A stretch of 64,000 nucleotides of DNA from Virgibacillus profundi (GTDB lineage Bacteria > Bacillota > Bacilli > Bacillales > Amphibacillaceae): NCBI RefSeq assembly GCF_002287375.1, contig NZ_NPOA01000001.1:248001-312000 (forward strand). The letters run 5' to 3'. A program made the translations under genes and the position numbers. Below the pieces are notes generated by a model. The model did not search any database. It worked only from the letters and a program-made list of their open reading frames with translations, and was not told the DNA's origin. Of this stretch, positions 1-8,822 are shown piece by piece (the first letter of the stretch is position 1; every line of letters starts with the position of its first letter).

Positions 1-418
1 TGGACCTCGTTTCACTTTTGAATTTGAACATGCAACCATTACCTATACACAAGAAAAAGGTTCAAATAACGTAATTGCTCAATTTCATGATGGAAGAAAA
101 AAGTTATATACAGATCCGAGAAAAGAGGATCCTTTACAAAAATTAGCGACGTGTATTGAGGCAATTAAATTAGGAAATCAAGATATTTATTGTGGTCCAG
201 AGGCAGCTTACACCCATACATTATGTATTAACAGCATGCATAATTCTATGCCTGAGATTATTAATTTTCCTGAAATACTTATTAATCATGATGAAAAAAC
301 TGATCTTATCTGGGTAGATGGACTATCCGAAACCTTAATTAAATGTTTTGAGGAATCGCGAATGCCAAGCGAATTTGATATACCTTGGGCAAGGAAGGGA
401 AAATTAGTTAATTTATAA
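1..418 (+). CDS. Gfo/Idh/MocA-family oxidoreductase, C-terminal part (5' end outside window)
   Basis: The reading frame is open from base 2 to the TAA at 416-418, so this is the last ~138 residues of a gene that begins upstream. An internal ATG at 236 is not the start. The residues fit the C-terminal beta-sheet domain of NAD(P)-dependent sugar oxidoreductases of this family: an opening like GPRFTFEFEHATITY, the helix DPLQKLATCIEAIKLG, and the block CGPEAAYTHTLCINSMH. These enzymes oxidise or reduce sugars, inositols or uronates; the N-terminal NAD-binding domain and substrate cannot be seen. It lies upstream of, and in the same direction as, a secreted polysaccharide lyase, so a role in metabolising released sugars is plausible. 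The family call is fairly sure; the substrate is unknown. Confidence 0.75.
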   Translation, partial: GPRFTFEFEHATITYTQEKGSNNVIAQFHDGRKKLYTDPRKEDPLQKLATCIEAIKLGNQDIYCGPEAAYTHTLCINSMHNSMPEIINFPEILINHDEKTDLIWVDGLSETLIKCFEESRMPSEFDIPWARKGKLVNL

Positions 419-506
419 AACTAAAAGATTGAGACTGCACCATGGGGTTATGTAAATGGACACTCCCTTTTTGTAGATGATGGAATTATGATGTAACTTG
501 TGTAGG

Positions 507-537
507 AGGAGCTATTTTAATAAATGGCTTCTTTTTT
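507..537 (+). terminator. Rho-independent terminator after the oxidoreductase
   Basis: AGGAGCTAT (507-515) can pair with ATGGCTTCT (524-532) as a 9-bp RNA stem with two G-U pairs. A run of T follows at 533-537. It is well placed to end the transcript of the partial oxidoreductase gene. Confidence 0.55.
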
Positions 538-553
538 ATTGTGCCTTGCAATG

Positions 554-625
554 CATCCGGTCAATTTAACATTTCGTCCGGTCTGAAAATCAATTTGTTC
601 GGTCCATTAATCGATTCATATGGTC
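554..625 (+). repeat. 21-bp-period array, motif CRTCCGGTC, four copies
   Basis: CCGGTC starts at 557 and 578, TCGGTC at 599 and ATGGTC at 620, each exactly 21 bp after the last. The unit is a 9-bp core ending in GGTC plus about 12 bp of unrelated spacer. The last copies are degenerate. No inverted half is visible here, unlike the GTTGAGAGA arrays elsewhere in the window, but the 9+12 layout is the same. Confidence 0.6.
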
Positions 626-884
626 CCCGTGCACTGCCGTTAGAGAATTTCTTCCTACCTTTCTTTCCGTTTTAGATAGAAATCCATAGAACAAATTAAC
701 TGTAAGCAAGGCCATAATGAATGAAAAGACAAAATAAACACTCCTTCTGGCTGACATCACCCTTTACTAATAGACCTAAATTACTAATTTCTAGCAGTTC
801 CACTTATGGACCTTTTATAGACTTGTATTTAATAGAGTTTGTTATAAAATTTAGAATAATCATAATAAAGGAGGAGGAAATTAA

Positions 885-3800
885 ATGAAAAGAAAAACAC
901 TGATTTTGTTTTTCGGACTGCTTTTAGTACTCAGCCCTTTTGCTGAAATCACCCCACATAATGTATCTAGCCATACGGCGAGTGCTGCTGAGACTGTTCA
1001 AGCCACAGAAGCTGCTATCGATCATTTTAACAATCGTTGGGCGATAATACCGGAAGTGGAACAGAACCTTGTCATAGACGGTGTCTTGACTGACGATGTG
1101 TGGGATGAAGCAGTTATGTTAGAAGAATTTATCACCGTGTTTCATAATGAAGAGGCTGAAAAAGGCACGGATGTCCTGGTGGCATATGACTCCGAAAATC
1201 TTTACTTTGGATTAACCTATGCACACGATGATGTTAGTCATTCATTAGCTAATTTTGAGATTTTGATTCAGCCTTCTTCGGCTGAAGATGAGTTCTTTCA
1301 TGCACCCATCCCTGTTAAAGAACTAGATTTACCAATTGAAAATGTTTGGGGAACCGATAGTAATGAAGTTGCTGGTTATGATTACGAAATAGTGGATGAA
1401 GAGGGATTAATAACGGCAGAGGTTGCTGTTCCTATCTCATCACTTAATGTGGACGAGGTTCATGATGGAGATGAGTGGCAAATCAATGTAATCAATCAGC
1501 ATGAAATTAATACGCGCCCCATGACTTCATGGGCTCCTATTCGTACATCCAGGTACACCAAAACGGATACTAGCTCATCTTATAGGTTTAATTTCGATGT
1601 TTCAGATGAAGGACGTATGGGCAGTATTTTTTTCAATAAATTGCCAGAGCAATGGGCACCAGAACCATACAGCTCCATTTGGAATCCACAGGAGTTAGAA
1701 TTTAAATATAAAGGGTTCACAGAGAAAGAGTTGTCTTTTAAAGGATCTGGAATCAATCATATTCATGATCAAATTGCATTAACTTGGCAAACACCATCTG
1801 GAGAACAAGCTGAACTCGAAAACGTAAATTTAGAAAGAGTAGATGACCGAATCGTTGTATCATTTGAGCATCCAGAACCAGATAAAAATGGATTGTATCA
1901 GTTATATGTCAGTCTGGATCAAAACCGAAATAAACCAGAAGCAATGTTCACGATTCTTTCTTTTGACCGCAACAATATGATTGAAGCTGGGGGGAAATTA
2001 TACAATCACATTCCTTACGAGGGGGAGAGAACTCCATTAGAATGGGAACCTGCTACAGAAGATGTCCAACAAATTCTGGATATTATTCCAGAACAGGTCG
2101 GCTTTCGATTTACTGGATTACCAGATCAGCCACATTTACATCCAGATAGAAATTTTAGCTGGGATATCGATAATCCTGATGTAATCAGTTCCAATCACAG
2201 TGATATGACTTATCCTAATGAAGAATATCCAGAAGATCAAGTCTTAACAGTAACTAATAGAAAAGGAGAAGATGTTGAATATCCATATTATGAGGATGAA
2301 AATGGCAGGATATATTTCTTAAGCGCCCACAAATGGTATTTACAGCGTAATTATGCAGTGGGACAAATACAGAGCATTGCGTCTTCCGATCCACTGGGGG
2401 CCGCTAGACTATTGTATCGATTTGCTGAAGTTTATGAAGGCTATACACCTGTAAGTGATCATATATGGCAAAACTTCCCAGTAGAAGTTTCATCTGGGCC
2501 GCCATATCCTTGGTGGGGTGGAGTATGGAACCGCTGGTCGGCTTCTGAGCTTTGGGATCTCCGCAATTTGTTCAAGGCTTATGAAACAGTTAAGAAGACC
2601 AACGCGTTTGAGTTGATAAGTGCGGAAGTAGGAGAAGATGTAAATCACAGGATTGTTGAAGATATGTTTAAACCATCTATTGAATTTGCTCGTACTTTCC
2701 AAATTATTAATCATAATATGGATTACACCAAATGGGTAGGTCTAGGTGAAATGTCTAAAGCTATTAATGACCCTTCTTACATTCACGAAGGAGTGGAGTT
2801 ATTAGAAGACTATACAACGAATGAATATTTATTCGATGGATTTTATAAAGAAACAACATTGTCCTACCATAACCAGTCAACAAACGGAATAAATCGGGCG
2901 ATCGATGCCTTTCAGGGGTGGAGTGACCCGGAAGGATACATTTCACCTCGTTCGGGGATGAGATTTGATAATTTAGATATGAGAAGTCAATTCCCAGCAC
3001 TGGGTAAATCTCAGGAAATTCCAGAAATACTTGTTTATCCAGATGGGAAATACCTCCCAACTCAGGACACGTGGGCTAATGAATTATCGGGAAATCCAAA
3101 TTTAGCAGCTGGTTCATTTTTGCTTCCTGCCTCTGGCTTTGCTCGTCTGCAGAGAGGAACACCAGATAGTGAGGGTGAGGATTCAGGTATAACCTATTTA
3201 TTTCCTGAATTGGAAATTGTAGATCAAACCGCTGAGGATAGGTTATTTGATGCTAGCGGAACGGTACAGTTTGAAGCAGTAAGCGAAGGAAATCATATCA
3301 CCTTTGCATTTGAGGTCCCCAAAACAGATACGTACCGAGTAGATTTGAAGCCATTCAAGGCCGCAAGTTATGGCTTTTACGAAATTCTAATCAATAATGT
3401 AGCCATAGCAGAACTTGACTTCTATAATACGGGATCTGGACCGACTGATACTGAAACACTTACAATGATGGAACTAGAGGAAGGTACACACGAGATCACC
3501 TTTAGAAATATTGGCAAATCTGTTGACTCGACAAATTATAAAATGGGTGTAATCGAGCTTGCTCTCCTCAATGAAGAAGCTCAGGAAGAGGAAGAAGATG
3601 ATGATGGAAAACCTGCTGAACTGTCACAGCTATACATGAATTTCGACCCGAAATATGGTCATGATCATTTTGACCCACTTAATTTAAATCTTTATGCAGA
3701 GGGACAAGAATTGCTGCCGGATATCGGTTATAGTTATACTTTTTACCGCCGATGGGCAACATCGACCATGGGACACAATACAGTAGTGGTAGACAGCAAA

Positions 3801-5045
3801 GATATGACAGCATCTGGTGATGCTGAGCATGGAGGTAATATCGAGGTGTTTGCACCTATAGACGACAATTTGCAGGTTATGCGTGCGAACCATGAAAAAG
3901 CTTATCCAGGTACAGATGAGTATAGCAGAGAGCCTTGGTTTATCGGCTTTCCTAATAATGAAGATGGATATGTATTAGATTTGTTCCGTGTCTCAGGCGG
4001 AGATCGCCATGAATATACATTACAAGGTGATGCAAACCATGATGCCAGATTTGATACCGACATGGCGTTGGAGGAATATGGTGATTATCTATTGCCTGAA
4101 GGAACTGAAGTTACCCTTCCTGAAACTGCTTATGATAAAGGGTACGCTGAAGGGCACTATTACGGATATATCTACCTTCAAAATGTAATGGAAGCAATGC
4201 TTGAAGATAATCAGTATGAATTAACATTAGTGACCGAAGAGAATAATGAAGAACAAGCTAAAATGAAAATTACCGGTCTCCTGGAATCTGGGGAGAATGA
4301 ATTGTTTTTAGCTGAATCACCTTCCCTTCGCTCTACCAGATTACATGGAACAAGTATGGATACGAATGATGAAGCTGTGAAATATCATATGCCTAAATAC
4401 GTCTTAAGAAGAAACGGTGAAGACCTAACCAGTCAATTTATTACGTTAATGGAACCTTATCGGGATGATACTGGGCCACAGATTGACAGTGTAGAAAAAT
4501 TAGAGATGGATGAATCCAGTCCGGGTGATATTGCGGTCGCTGTTACTTACGGAGACACTACTGATATTATCCTAAGTTCTCCTCATCATCCAGAGGAACC
4601 GTTGATTGTTGATGATATAACCATGACAGGAAAAATGGGTATGATCCGTTTGCAAGACGATGAGTTAAAGGATATGTATTTGATCGGGGGCAGTCTGTTA
4701 GAAAAAGGTGATGAACAATTGACTGGTAATGGAACTGTCGAGGGAACTCTCACAGATGTAATGCGCCAGGCAAATCGGGACAGCTATGATGCATTTGTAA
4801 CAGACTCATATATACCGGAGGATACACAGGGAAGCCATATTGTAGTGACACACCCAGACGGCAAAACACATGGCTATGAAATCAAAGAGATAATCAGAGA
4901 AAACGAACAAACGATTATTCAGATAGATGGTATGGACCCAGGCTTTAGCATCAATAGTGACGGATCATCGGAAATGGAATTTTATCCATTTAAAAAATGG
5001 GAAGGAGAACACACTTTTCAAATTGAAAATATAAATTCAAAGTAA
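885..5045 (+). CDS. Secreted heparinase II/III-type polysaccharide lyase with carbohydrate-binding domains
   Basis: A 1386-aa exported protein. ATG follows AAAGGAGGAGG by 7 nt. Residues 1 to about 35 are a Sec signal peptide (MKRKTLILFFGLLLVLSP, later SHTASAAE). About 53-215 looks like a CBM9/DOMON-type beta-sandwich (EQNLVIDGVLTDDVWDEA, VAYDSENLYFGLTY). The middle part is the alpha-toroid of heparinase/alginate lyases, with ETTLSYHNQSTNG near 655-668 as a likely catalytic segment. The beta-sheet domain (YGHDHFDPLNLNLYAEG near 923, then GHNTVVVDS) matches the heparinase II/III C-terminal domain. Between them, about 785-895, is an inserted beta-sandwich that resembles a sugar-binding module, followed by an acidic stretch EEEEDDD. 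The acidic character suits a salt-exposed exoenzyme. Family members cleave uronate-containing polysaccharides by beta-elimination; the actual substrate is unknown. Confidence 0.75.
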   Translation: MKRKTLILFFGLLLVLSPFAEITPHNVSSHTASAAETVQATEAAIDHFNNRWAIIPEVEQNLVIDGVLTDDVWDEAVMLEEFITVFHNEEAEKGTDVLVAYDSENLYFGLTYAHDDVSHSLANFEILIQPSSAEDEFFHAPIPVKELDLPIENVWGTDSNEVAGYDYEIVDEEGLITAEVAVPISSLNVDEVHDGDEWQINVINQHEINTRPMTSWAPIRTSRYTKTDTSSSYRFNFDVSDEGRMGSIFFNKLPEQWAPEPYSSIWNPQELEFKYKGFTEKELSFKGSGINHIHDQIALTWQTPSGEQAELENVNLERVDDRIVVSFEHPEPDKNGLYQLYVSLDQNRNKPEAMFTILSFDRNNMIEAGGKLYNHIPYEGERTPLEWEPATEDVQQILDIIPEQVGFRFTGLPDQPHLHPDRNFSWDIDNPDVISSNHSDMTYPNEEYPEDQVLTVTNRKGEDVEYPYYEDENGRIYFLSAHKWYLQRNYAVGQIQSIASSDPLGAARLLYRFAEVYEGYTPVSDHIWQNFPVEVSSGPPYPWWGGVWNRWSASELWDLRNLFKAYETVKKTNAFELISAEVGEDVNHRIVEDMFKPSIEFARTFQIINHNMDYTKWVGLGEMSKAINDPSYIHEGVELLEDYTTNEYLFDGFYKETTLSYHNQSTNGINRAIDAFQGWSDPEGYISPRSGMRFDNLDMRSQFPALGKSQEIPEILVYPDGKYLPTQDTWANELSGNPNLAAGSFLLPASGFARLQRGTPDSEGEDSGITYLFPELEIVDQTAEDRLFDASGTVQFEAVSEGNHITFAFEVPKTDTYRVDLKPFKAASYGFYEILINNVAIAELDFYNTGSGPTDTETLTMMELEEGTHEITFRNIGKSVDSTNYKMGVIELALLNEEAQEEEEDDDGKPAELSQLYMNFDPKYGHDHFDPLNLNLYAEGQELLPDIGYSYTFYRRWATSTMGHNTVVVDSKDMTASGDAEHGGNIEVFAPIDDNLQVMRANHEKAYPGTDEYSREPWFIGFPNNEDGYVLDLFRVSGGDRHEYTLQGDANHDARFDTDMALEEYGDYLLPEGTEVTLPETAYDKGYAEGHYYGYIYLQNVMEAMLEDNQYELTLVTEENNEEQAKMKITGLLESGENELFLAESPSLRSTRLHGTSMDTNDEAVKYHMPKYVLRRNGEDLTSQFITLMEPYRDDTGPQIDSVEKLEMDESSPGDIAVAVTYGDTTDIILSSPHHPEEPLIVDDITMTGKMGMIRLQDDELKDMYLIGGSLLEKGDEQLTGNGTVEGTLTDVMRQANRDSYDAFVTDSYIPEDTQGSHIVVTHPDGKTHGYEIKEIIRENEQTIIQIDGMDPGFSINSDGSSEMEFYPFKKWEGEHTFQIENINSK

Positions 5046-5078
5046 AAAGTTAAGCAGAATATAAACTCAATTAAATAA

Positions 5079-5122
5079 GAGCTCTTTCCTTTTTAAAGAA
5101 TCGGGATGAAAGGAAAGAGCTC
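5079..5122 (+). terminator. Hairpin after the lyase gene, probable terminator
   Basis: A perfect 14-bp inverted repeat, GAGCTCTTTCCTTT (5079-5092) and AAAGGAAAGAGCTC (5109-5122), lies 33 bp past the stop. There is no good T run on the plus strand, so it may end transcription imperfectly or protect the 3' end. Confidence 0.5.
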
Positions 5123-5281
5123 GTGTCATACGCTATAAAACATATATGATTATAATGCACAGGACTAAATATAACAATTAGAAGTGTGCACCGTATCTTT
5201 CTTAAATGGATGGACACGAATACGAGGAAGCACTTCTATACTTCTATATTCATCCCAAAGAATAGCTGGTTAAAAAGCCAA

Positions 5282-5325
5282 TTTTATTAGTTAAGGGTAT
5301 ATTAACCTACTCTTAACTAATAAAA
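5282..5325 (-). terminator. A+T-rich hairpin after the solute-binding protein gene
   Basis: TTTTATTAGTTAAG (5282-5295) and CTTAACTAATAAAA (5312-5325) form a perfect 14-bp inverted repeat. A smaller GGT/ACC stem lies inside. It sits 35 bp past the stop of the minus-strand gene and is symmetrical enough to act in both directions. Confidence 0.5.
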
Positions 5326-5360
5326 ATTAGAATGTCTTTAAATTTCCAATTACTAAAACC

Positions 5361-7028
5361 CTAATTACTTTGATACCTTTCATAAGCTGATTCCTGGATA
5401 CTCATGTATTCTTCTAATCCCATGTTTTCAATTGTCTCCACATAGTTATCCCACTCAGTTAATGGCACATCACCGGTAATAAATTTATCTCGCATTTCGC
5501 TAACATACTTTTCTATATCTGTACCTAATGCAGACAACGTATCGTTTTCTTCTTTTAAGTACGTGAATTTTGGCCATATTTCCTCAGGAATATAAGGTTC
5601 CAACTTTTCAGCAGCTTTTATAGATGCTTCTGTTGTTTCTGAACCACGAAAATACTCTTGCTTTACAATACCCGGAGCAGCAGTACCTATCCAAATCAGA
5701 TACTTCGATAGTTCTTGCTCAAAGGTCAATCCTTCAGCGCTATTTGTTATTTTTTCCAGGTATTCAACTGAACCATCTGAATTTTCTTTATAAGTTTCAC
5801 CTTCGACTCCCATATAGAAAAGTTTTGCTCCTTCATCACCATAAAAATAATCTAACCATCTTATTGTTGCTTCAGGATTTTCATTTTCGCTAGTAATAGA
5901 AAGATTTCCCATAGTATAAACTGGATGATCCACATCTACATATGCTTGTTCACCGTCAGGACCAACTAAGGCTAAAGCTCCTTCATAACTTTCACCAATC
6001 CCAAACACTTCCTCTGGGTCGTAAAAAACCGTACTACCATATAATTCTTCTGAGGCATTAGAAAGGTATTGATTATAGTCAATTGAAAATATATTTTGCT
6101 CGATAAGATTCTCACTGTACAACTTGTGCACGTATTCAAGCATCTCTTTATATTCATCTGCAACTGGAATAAATCGTAATTTATCTTCATTTGGATCCAT
6201 ATCAAAAAGATGTTTACCTTGGTTTCCTAATCCAAATGATCCTTTAAGCCATCCGATTAATGGATCAATAACATTGCCACCATAAGGAATTTCATCCGCT
6301 TTTCCGTTTCCATTTGGATCTTCTTCTTTAACCTTTTTTAAATATTGATAAAACTCTTCTGTCGACTCTGGAATGTCCATTCCTAGTTCGTTAAGCCATT
6401 CTTGGTTTATCCATGGTCTTGCACCTACAAGCATCGATAAAAATTGCGGTGATCGGATATTTGGTAGAGAATAAATATTTCCATCAGGAAATGTAATCGC
6501 TTTTCTTATATCTGGATTATCATCAAGTATCGTTTTTAAATTAGGTGCATAATTATCAATTAAATCATTTAAAGGAATAAAAATGCCCTGCTCCCCATAT
6601 TTCAGTAAATCTAAATTAGTAAGACCAGCACCATAAAATACATCTGGAAGGGTTCCACTTGCCAATGCTAGATTTCTTTTTTCTCCTAATGAAGTGTGTG
6701 GAACCAATTCCCAATTCACATTGATATTTGTCATGTCAGAATAATGATCCCAAATCATGATATCATTCCAATTATCACTATTGGCCGGGGCCTTCCCGGC
6801 AAAAATATCTAGTGTGACTTCTTCATTGACAATAGGCATCCCACTTTTATTCAAATTTTCAAGCGCTTCTTCACTTGTCTGTTTATTATCCTTAAAATCG
6901 TCGTTATTACACGCAACTAGTAATAATAGTACAATTGTTGTTATTAGAAATAAAACTTTATTAAGTTTTAATACTAGCCCTCCTTTTATGTAGTCAATTA
7001 TCTTCAAAATATTACTATTTCTAAACAC
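5361..7028 (-). CDS. Extracellular solute-binding lipoprotein (ABC sugar importer, LplA type)
   Basis: A substrate-binding lipoprotein of an ABC carbohydrate importer. The hydrophobic run VLFLITTIVLLLL leads into a lipobox VAC with the lipidated Cys before NNDD. The rest fits family-1 solute-binding proteins such as B. subtilis LplA (e.g. LPDVFYGAGLTNLDLLKYG, WLNELGMDIPESTEEFYQYL). The start is doubtful. A GTG at 7028 overlaps its own GGGAGG site. The ideal site AAAGGAGGG lies just upstream of codon 6971, which reads TTA and would give a perfect lipoprotein leader if it were a start codon. I give the longer frame. No permease or ATPase genes are next to it, so it is an orphan receptor or relies on genes elsewhere. 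It probably captures oligosaccharides made by the neighbouring lyase. Confidence 0.75.
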   Translation of the reverse strand: MFRNSNILKIIDYIKGGLVLKLNKVLFLITTIVLLLLVACNNDDFKDNKQTSEEALENLNKSGMPIVNEEVTLDIFAGKAPANSDNWNDIMIWDHYSDMTNINVNWELVPHTSLGEKRNLALASGTLPDVFYGAGLTNLDLLKYGEQGIFIPLNDLIDNYAPNLKTILDDNPDIRKAITFPDGNIYSLPNIRSPQFLSMLVGARPWINQEWLNELGMDIPESTEEFYQYLKKVKEEDPNGNGKADEIPYGGNVIDPLIGWLKGSFGLGNQGKHLFDMDPNEDKLRFIPVADEYKEMLEYVHKLYSENLIEQNIFSIDYNQYLSNASEELYGSTVFYDPEEVFGIGESYEGALALVGPDGEQAYVDVDHPVYTMGNLSITSENENPEATIRWLDYFYGDEGAKLFYMGVEGETYKENSDGSVEYLEKITNSAEGLTFEQELSKYLIWIGTAAPGIVKQEYFRGSETTEASIKAAEKLEPYIPEEIWPKFTYLKEENDTLSALGTDIEKYVSEMRDKFITGDVPLTEWDNYVETIENMGLEEYMSIQESAYERYQSN

Positions 7029-7101
7029 CTCCCTAAATTAATTCATCTACTTTATAGTAGTCTTGATTTTGGTAACGGGAGTTTAATAGAATGCATTGTT
7101 G

Positions 7102-7160
7102 CCTGATCTGAATACCCTGTCCTATTTGGACTTTTTAAACCAACGGAAATTCGGGTCAGG
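7102..7160 (-). other. Long hairpin between the toroid gene and the binding-protein gene
   Basis: CCTGATCTGAAT (7102-7113) pairs with ATTCGGGTCAGG (7149-7160) over 12 positions, with two G-U pairs. A nested TTGG/CCAA stem lies inside at about 7127-7143. No T run follows on the minus strand, so it looks like an intercistronic structure rather than a plain terminator. Confidence 0.4.
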
Positions 7161-7202
7161 AAATAGCATTAGCCTCGCCTCTACACTAAATATCTAACCT
7201 CA

Positions 7203-8276
7203 TTAGTTTAGATATGTATATTTTTCATCCAAGACTATATATGAAAAAATCCCCGAAAATGTAGCTGCTTTCCTAAACGTAGTTGTTACTGGGCTTTTGT
7301 TAGGATCTTTACTATCAATCTTAGGTTTAAATAAATCTATTCCATATTGTTGAAAGTCCCTGTTTAATTCGATTAATCTTGTATCGGCTATTTCTCTGAT
7401 CTTTTCTCTATTTTCAAATCTATAAAAGGCTAAATATATTTCCCAGGTATTGTTCCAATCCCTGCACCACCATGGTTCCTCATTTTCATCATTAGGGCCT
7501 ATATCTACTGCCTTTTCTATCGTTTTAATCGCTTCATTAACAACATTCATCCATTTGTTTCTTAGTGAATCATCCATAAAGGGTAAGATAGTATGAGTAA
7601 AAGCAATAATTGTTGCCTGATAACTTACACTATTCCCCATACCCACTTGACCATTCCATAATTCAATGTAAGGCCACCATCCCTTGCTGTTTACTCCGAA
7701 TCGACTTAGGATATGCTCAACAACTGTCAGGCTTTGGTCAAGATACTTTTTATCTTCAGTAAGCTGAAACGCCCTTCCCCAAGTGTGTGCAGCATATATG
7801 TCTCCATTTAATACATCGTGCTGTTTAGCTTGTGGATTTTTATAAACAGCACCTGGGTTCTCCTTTGATACTTGAGTTAATAAATAATTAGATGCACTTA
7901 TCAAGACTTTTTTAGCATCTACTATTCCAGTTTGCTGGTATATATGAAATAGTGCGTTTGATACAGCGCCAATTTCGGCAATATCTATTGTTCCTTGTTT
8001 TCCATGTTCAACAAAATACGGTTGTGCAAAAGCGCCACTAGTTAGCTGTTGATTCCGAATTTGTTTAAGGAGATCCTTAATTATTTTTTTTCTGTCATTT
8101 CCGTTATAGATTTCATCTAGCAAATATAAACACGCAACTTGTCCAGTTGTACAACTACTAGCATTTCCATCTAAGTCTGAATCAAATAAATAGAATTGAT
8201 CAGTATGGTCCTTAATCAATGTAGTATCAAAATAATTTACTAACTTTTTAATGATTGAAAGTTTTATCTCTTGCAT
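7203..8276 (-). CDS. Uncharacterised alpha/alpha-toroid-like protein
   Basis: A 357-aa protein without signal peptide or membrane segment, so it is likely cytoplasmic. ATG follows GGAGG by 7 nt. I do not recognise the family securely. The many amphipathic helices with tryptophan-rich turns (AHTWGRAFQL, GWWPYIELWNGQVGMGNS, EEPWWCRDWNNTWEIYLAF) suggest an (alpha/alpha)6 barrel, the fold of unsaturated glucuronyl hydrolases and related six-hairpin glycosidases. It lies 174 bp upstream of the solute-binding lipoprotein gene in the same direction and close to a heparinase-type lyase, so it could process imported oligosaccharides. That is inference from position only. Confidence 0.5.
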   Translation of the reverse strand: MQEIKLSIIKKLVNYFDTTLIKDHTDQFYLFDSDLDGNASSCTTGQVACLYLLDEIYNGNDRKKIIKDLLKQIRNQQLTSGAFAQPYFVEHGKQGTIDIAEIGAVSNALFHIYQQTGIVDAKKVLISASNYLLTQVSKENPGAVYKNPQAKQHDVLNGDIYAAHTWGRAFQLTEDKKYLDQSLTVVEHILSRFGVNSKGWWPYIELWNGQVGMGNSVSYQATIIAFTHTILPFMDDSLRNKWMNVVNEAIKTIEKAVDIGPNDENEEPWWCRDWNNTWEIYLAFYRFENREKIREIADTRLIELNRDFQQYGIDLFKPKIDSKDPNKSPVTTTFRKAATFSGIFSYIVLDEKYTYLN

Positions 8277-8510
8277 TATTTATCCTCCATTTCAAGTTAC
8301 CCACCATGTATTTTATACTAACCATGCTCTTTCCTCTTTTTCTAAATAATTGGCATCAAATCTTATTAATGTCATTTATCGGCTGGATTTTCATCTAACC
8401 TTTTAATGCCGGTATTACAGATTCTGCATTTCCTTATAACCTCTTGAAAAGTTCATTACTTTAGATTAGATTGTGGCGTCATCTTTGGTAATTAAAACCT
8501 TCCTTTACAA

Positions 8511-8537
8511 TTAATTAAATTAATTAAATTAATTAAC
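8511..8537. repeat. Tandem 9-bp repeat TTAATTAAA, three copies
   Basis: Units at 8511-8519, 8520-8528 and 8529-8537 are identical except for the last base of the third. The tract lies upstream of the toroid gene and could be an UP-type or bendable promoter element, or simple slippage. Confidence 0.7.
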
Positions 8538-8770
8538 ATAAAATATATACTATATTCTAACCTTAAAATAGACAAGTCTATAAATTGTCTTTAATATAGG
8601 ACTCTTATAATAAGTTCCAATAAATTAGAAGTGACAATTGAAATCACAGAAATATTTAACGTAAAGTTAATTTGAGGAGTAAGTTGTTCTGGAGAATGAA
8701 CAAACTTTTATACAAATGATTCATGGTAGCTAATCTCTAGTCTTACATTCAACTTCCTAAATATAAATAT

Positions 8771-8799
8771 TAAAAAAGCGCCCGCTCCCGGACGCTTCA
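8771..8799 (-). terminator. Terminator of the pentitol PTS operon
   Basis: On the minus strand AAGCGTCCGGGAGCGGGCGC forms a G+C-rich stem that runs into T6, 24 bp after the stop of the dehydrogenase gene. A degenerate copy of this same terminator is found at 30603-30632 with a pseudogene. Confidence 0.75.
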
Positions 8800-8822
8800 C
8801 AAAATCCTACTATTCTATTCCT

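Larger units (their letters stand above)
419..884. other. Intergenic region with terminator and a 21-bp-period array
   Basis: This 466-bp gap holds the terminator at 507-537 and a short array of four CCGGTC-like motifs exactly 21 bp apart (554-625). A possible promoter for the lyase gene lies near 818-850 (TTGTAT, 16 bp, TAAAAT), but it is weak. I see no open reading frame. Confidence 0.6.
5046..5360. other. Convergent intergenic region
   Basis: The gap separates two convergent genes. It contains the hairpins at 5079-5122 and 5282-5325 and nothing coding that I can support. Confidence 0.6.
8277..8822. other. Intergenic region with A+T repeat and terminator
   Basis: A 546-bp gap. It holds three tandem copies of TTAATTAA(A/C) at 8511-8537 and the gatD-like gene terminator at 8771-8799. 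The short peptide frame on the minus strand near 8400-8450 (NAESVIPALKG then stop) may be the tail of a lost gene, but this is too short to call. Confidence 0.5.

Noticed and set aside
8400-8450. Pseudogene tail in the gap before the toroid gene
   Set aside because: Only about eleven residues (NAESVIPALKG then stop) read plausibly, and a stop lies just upstream. Too short to support.
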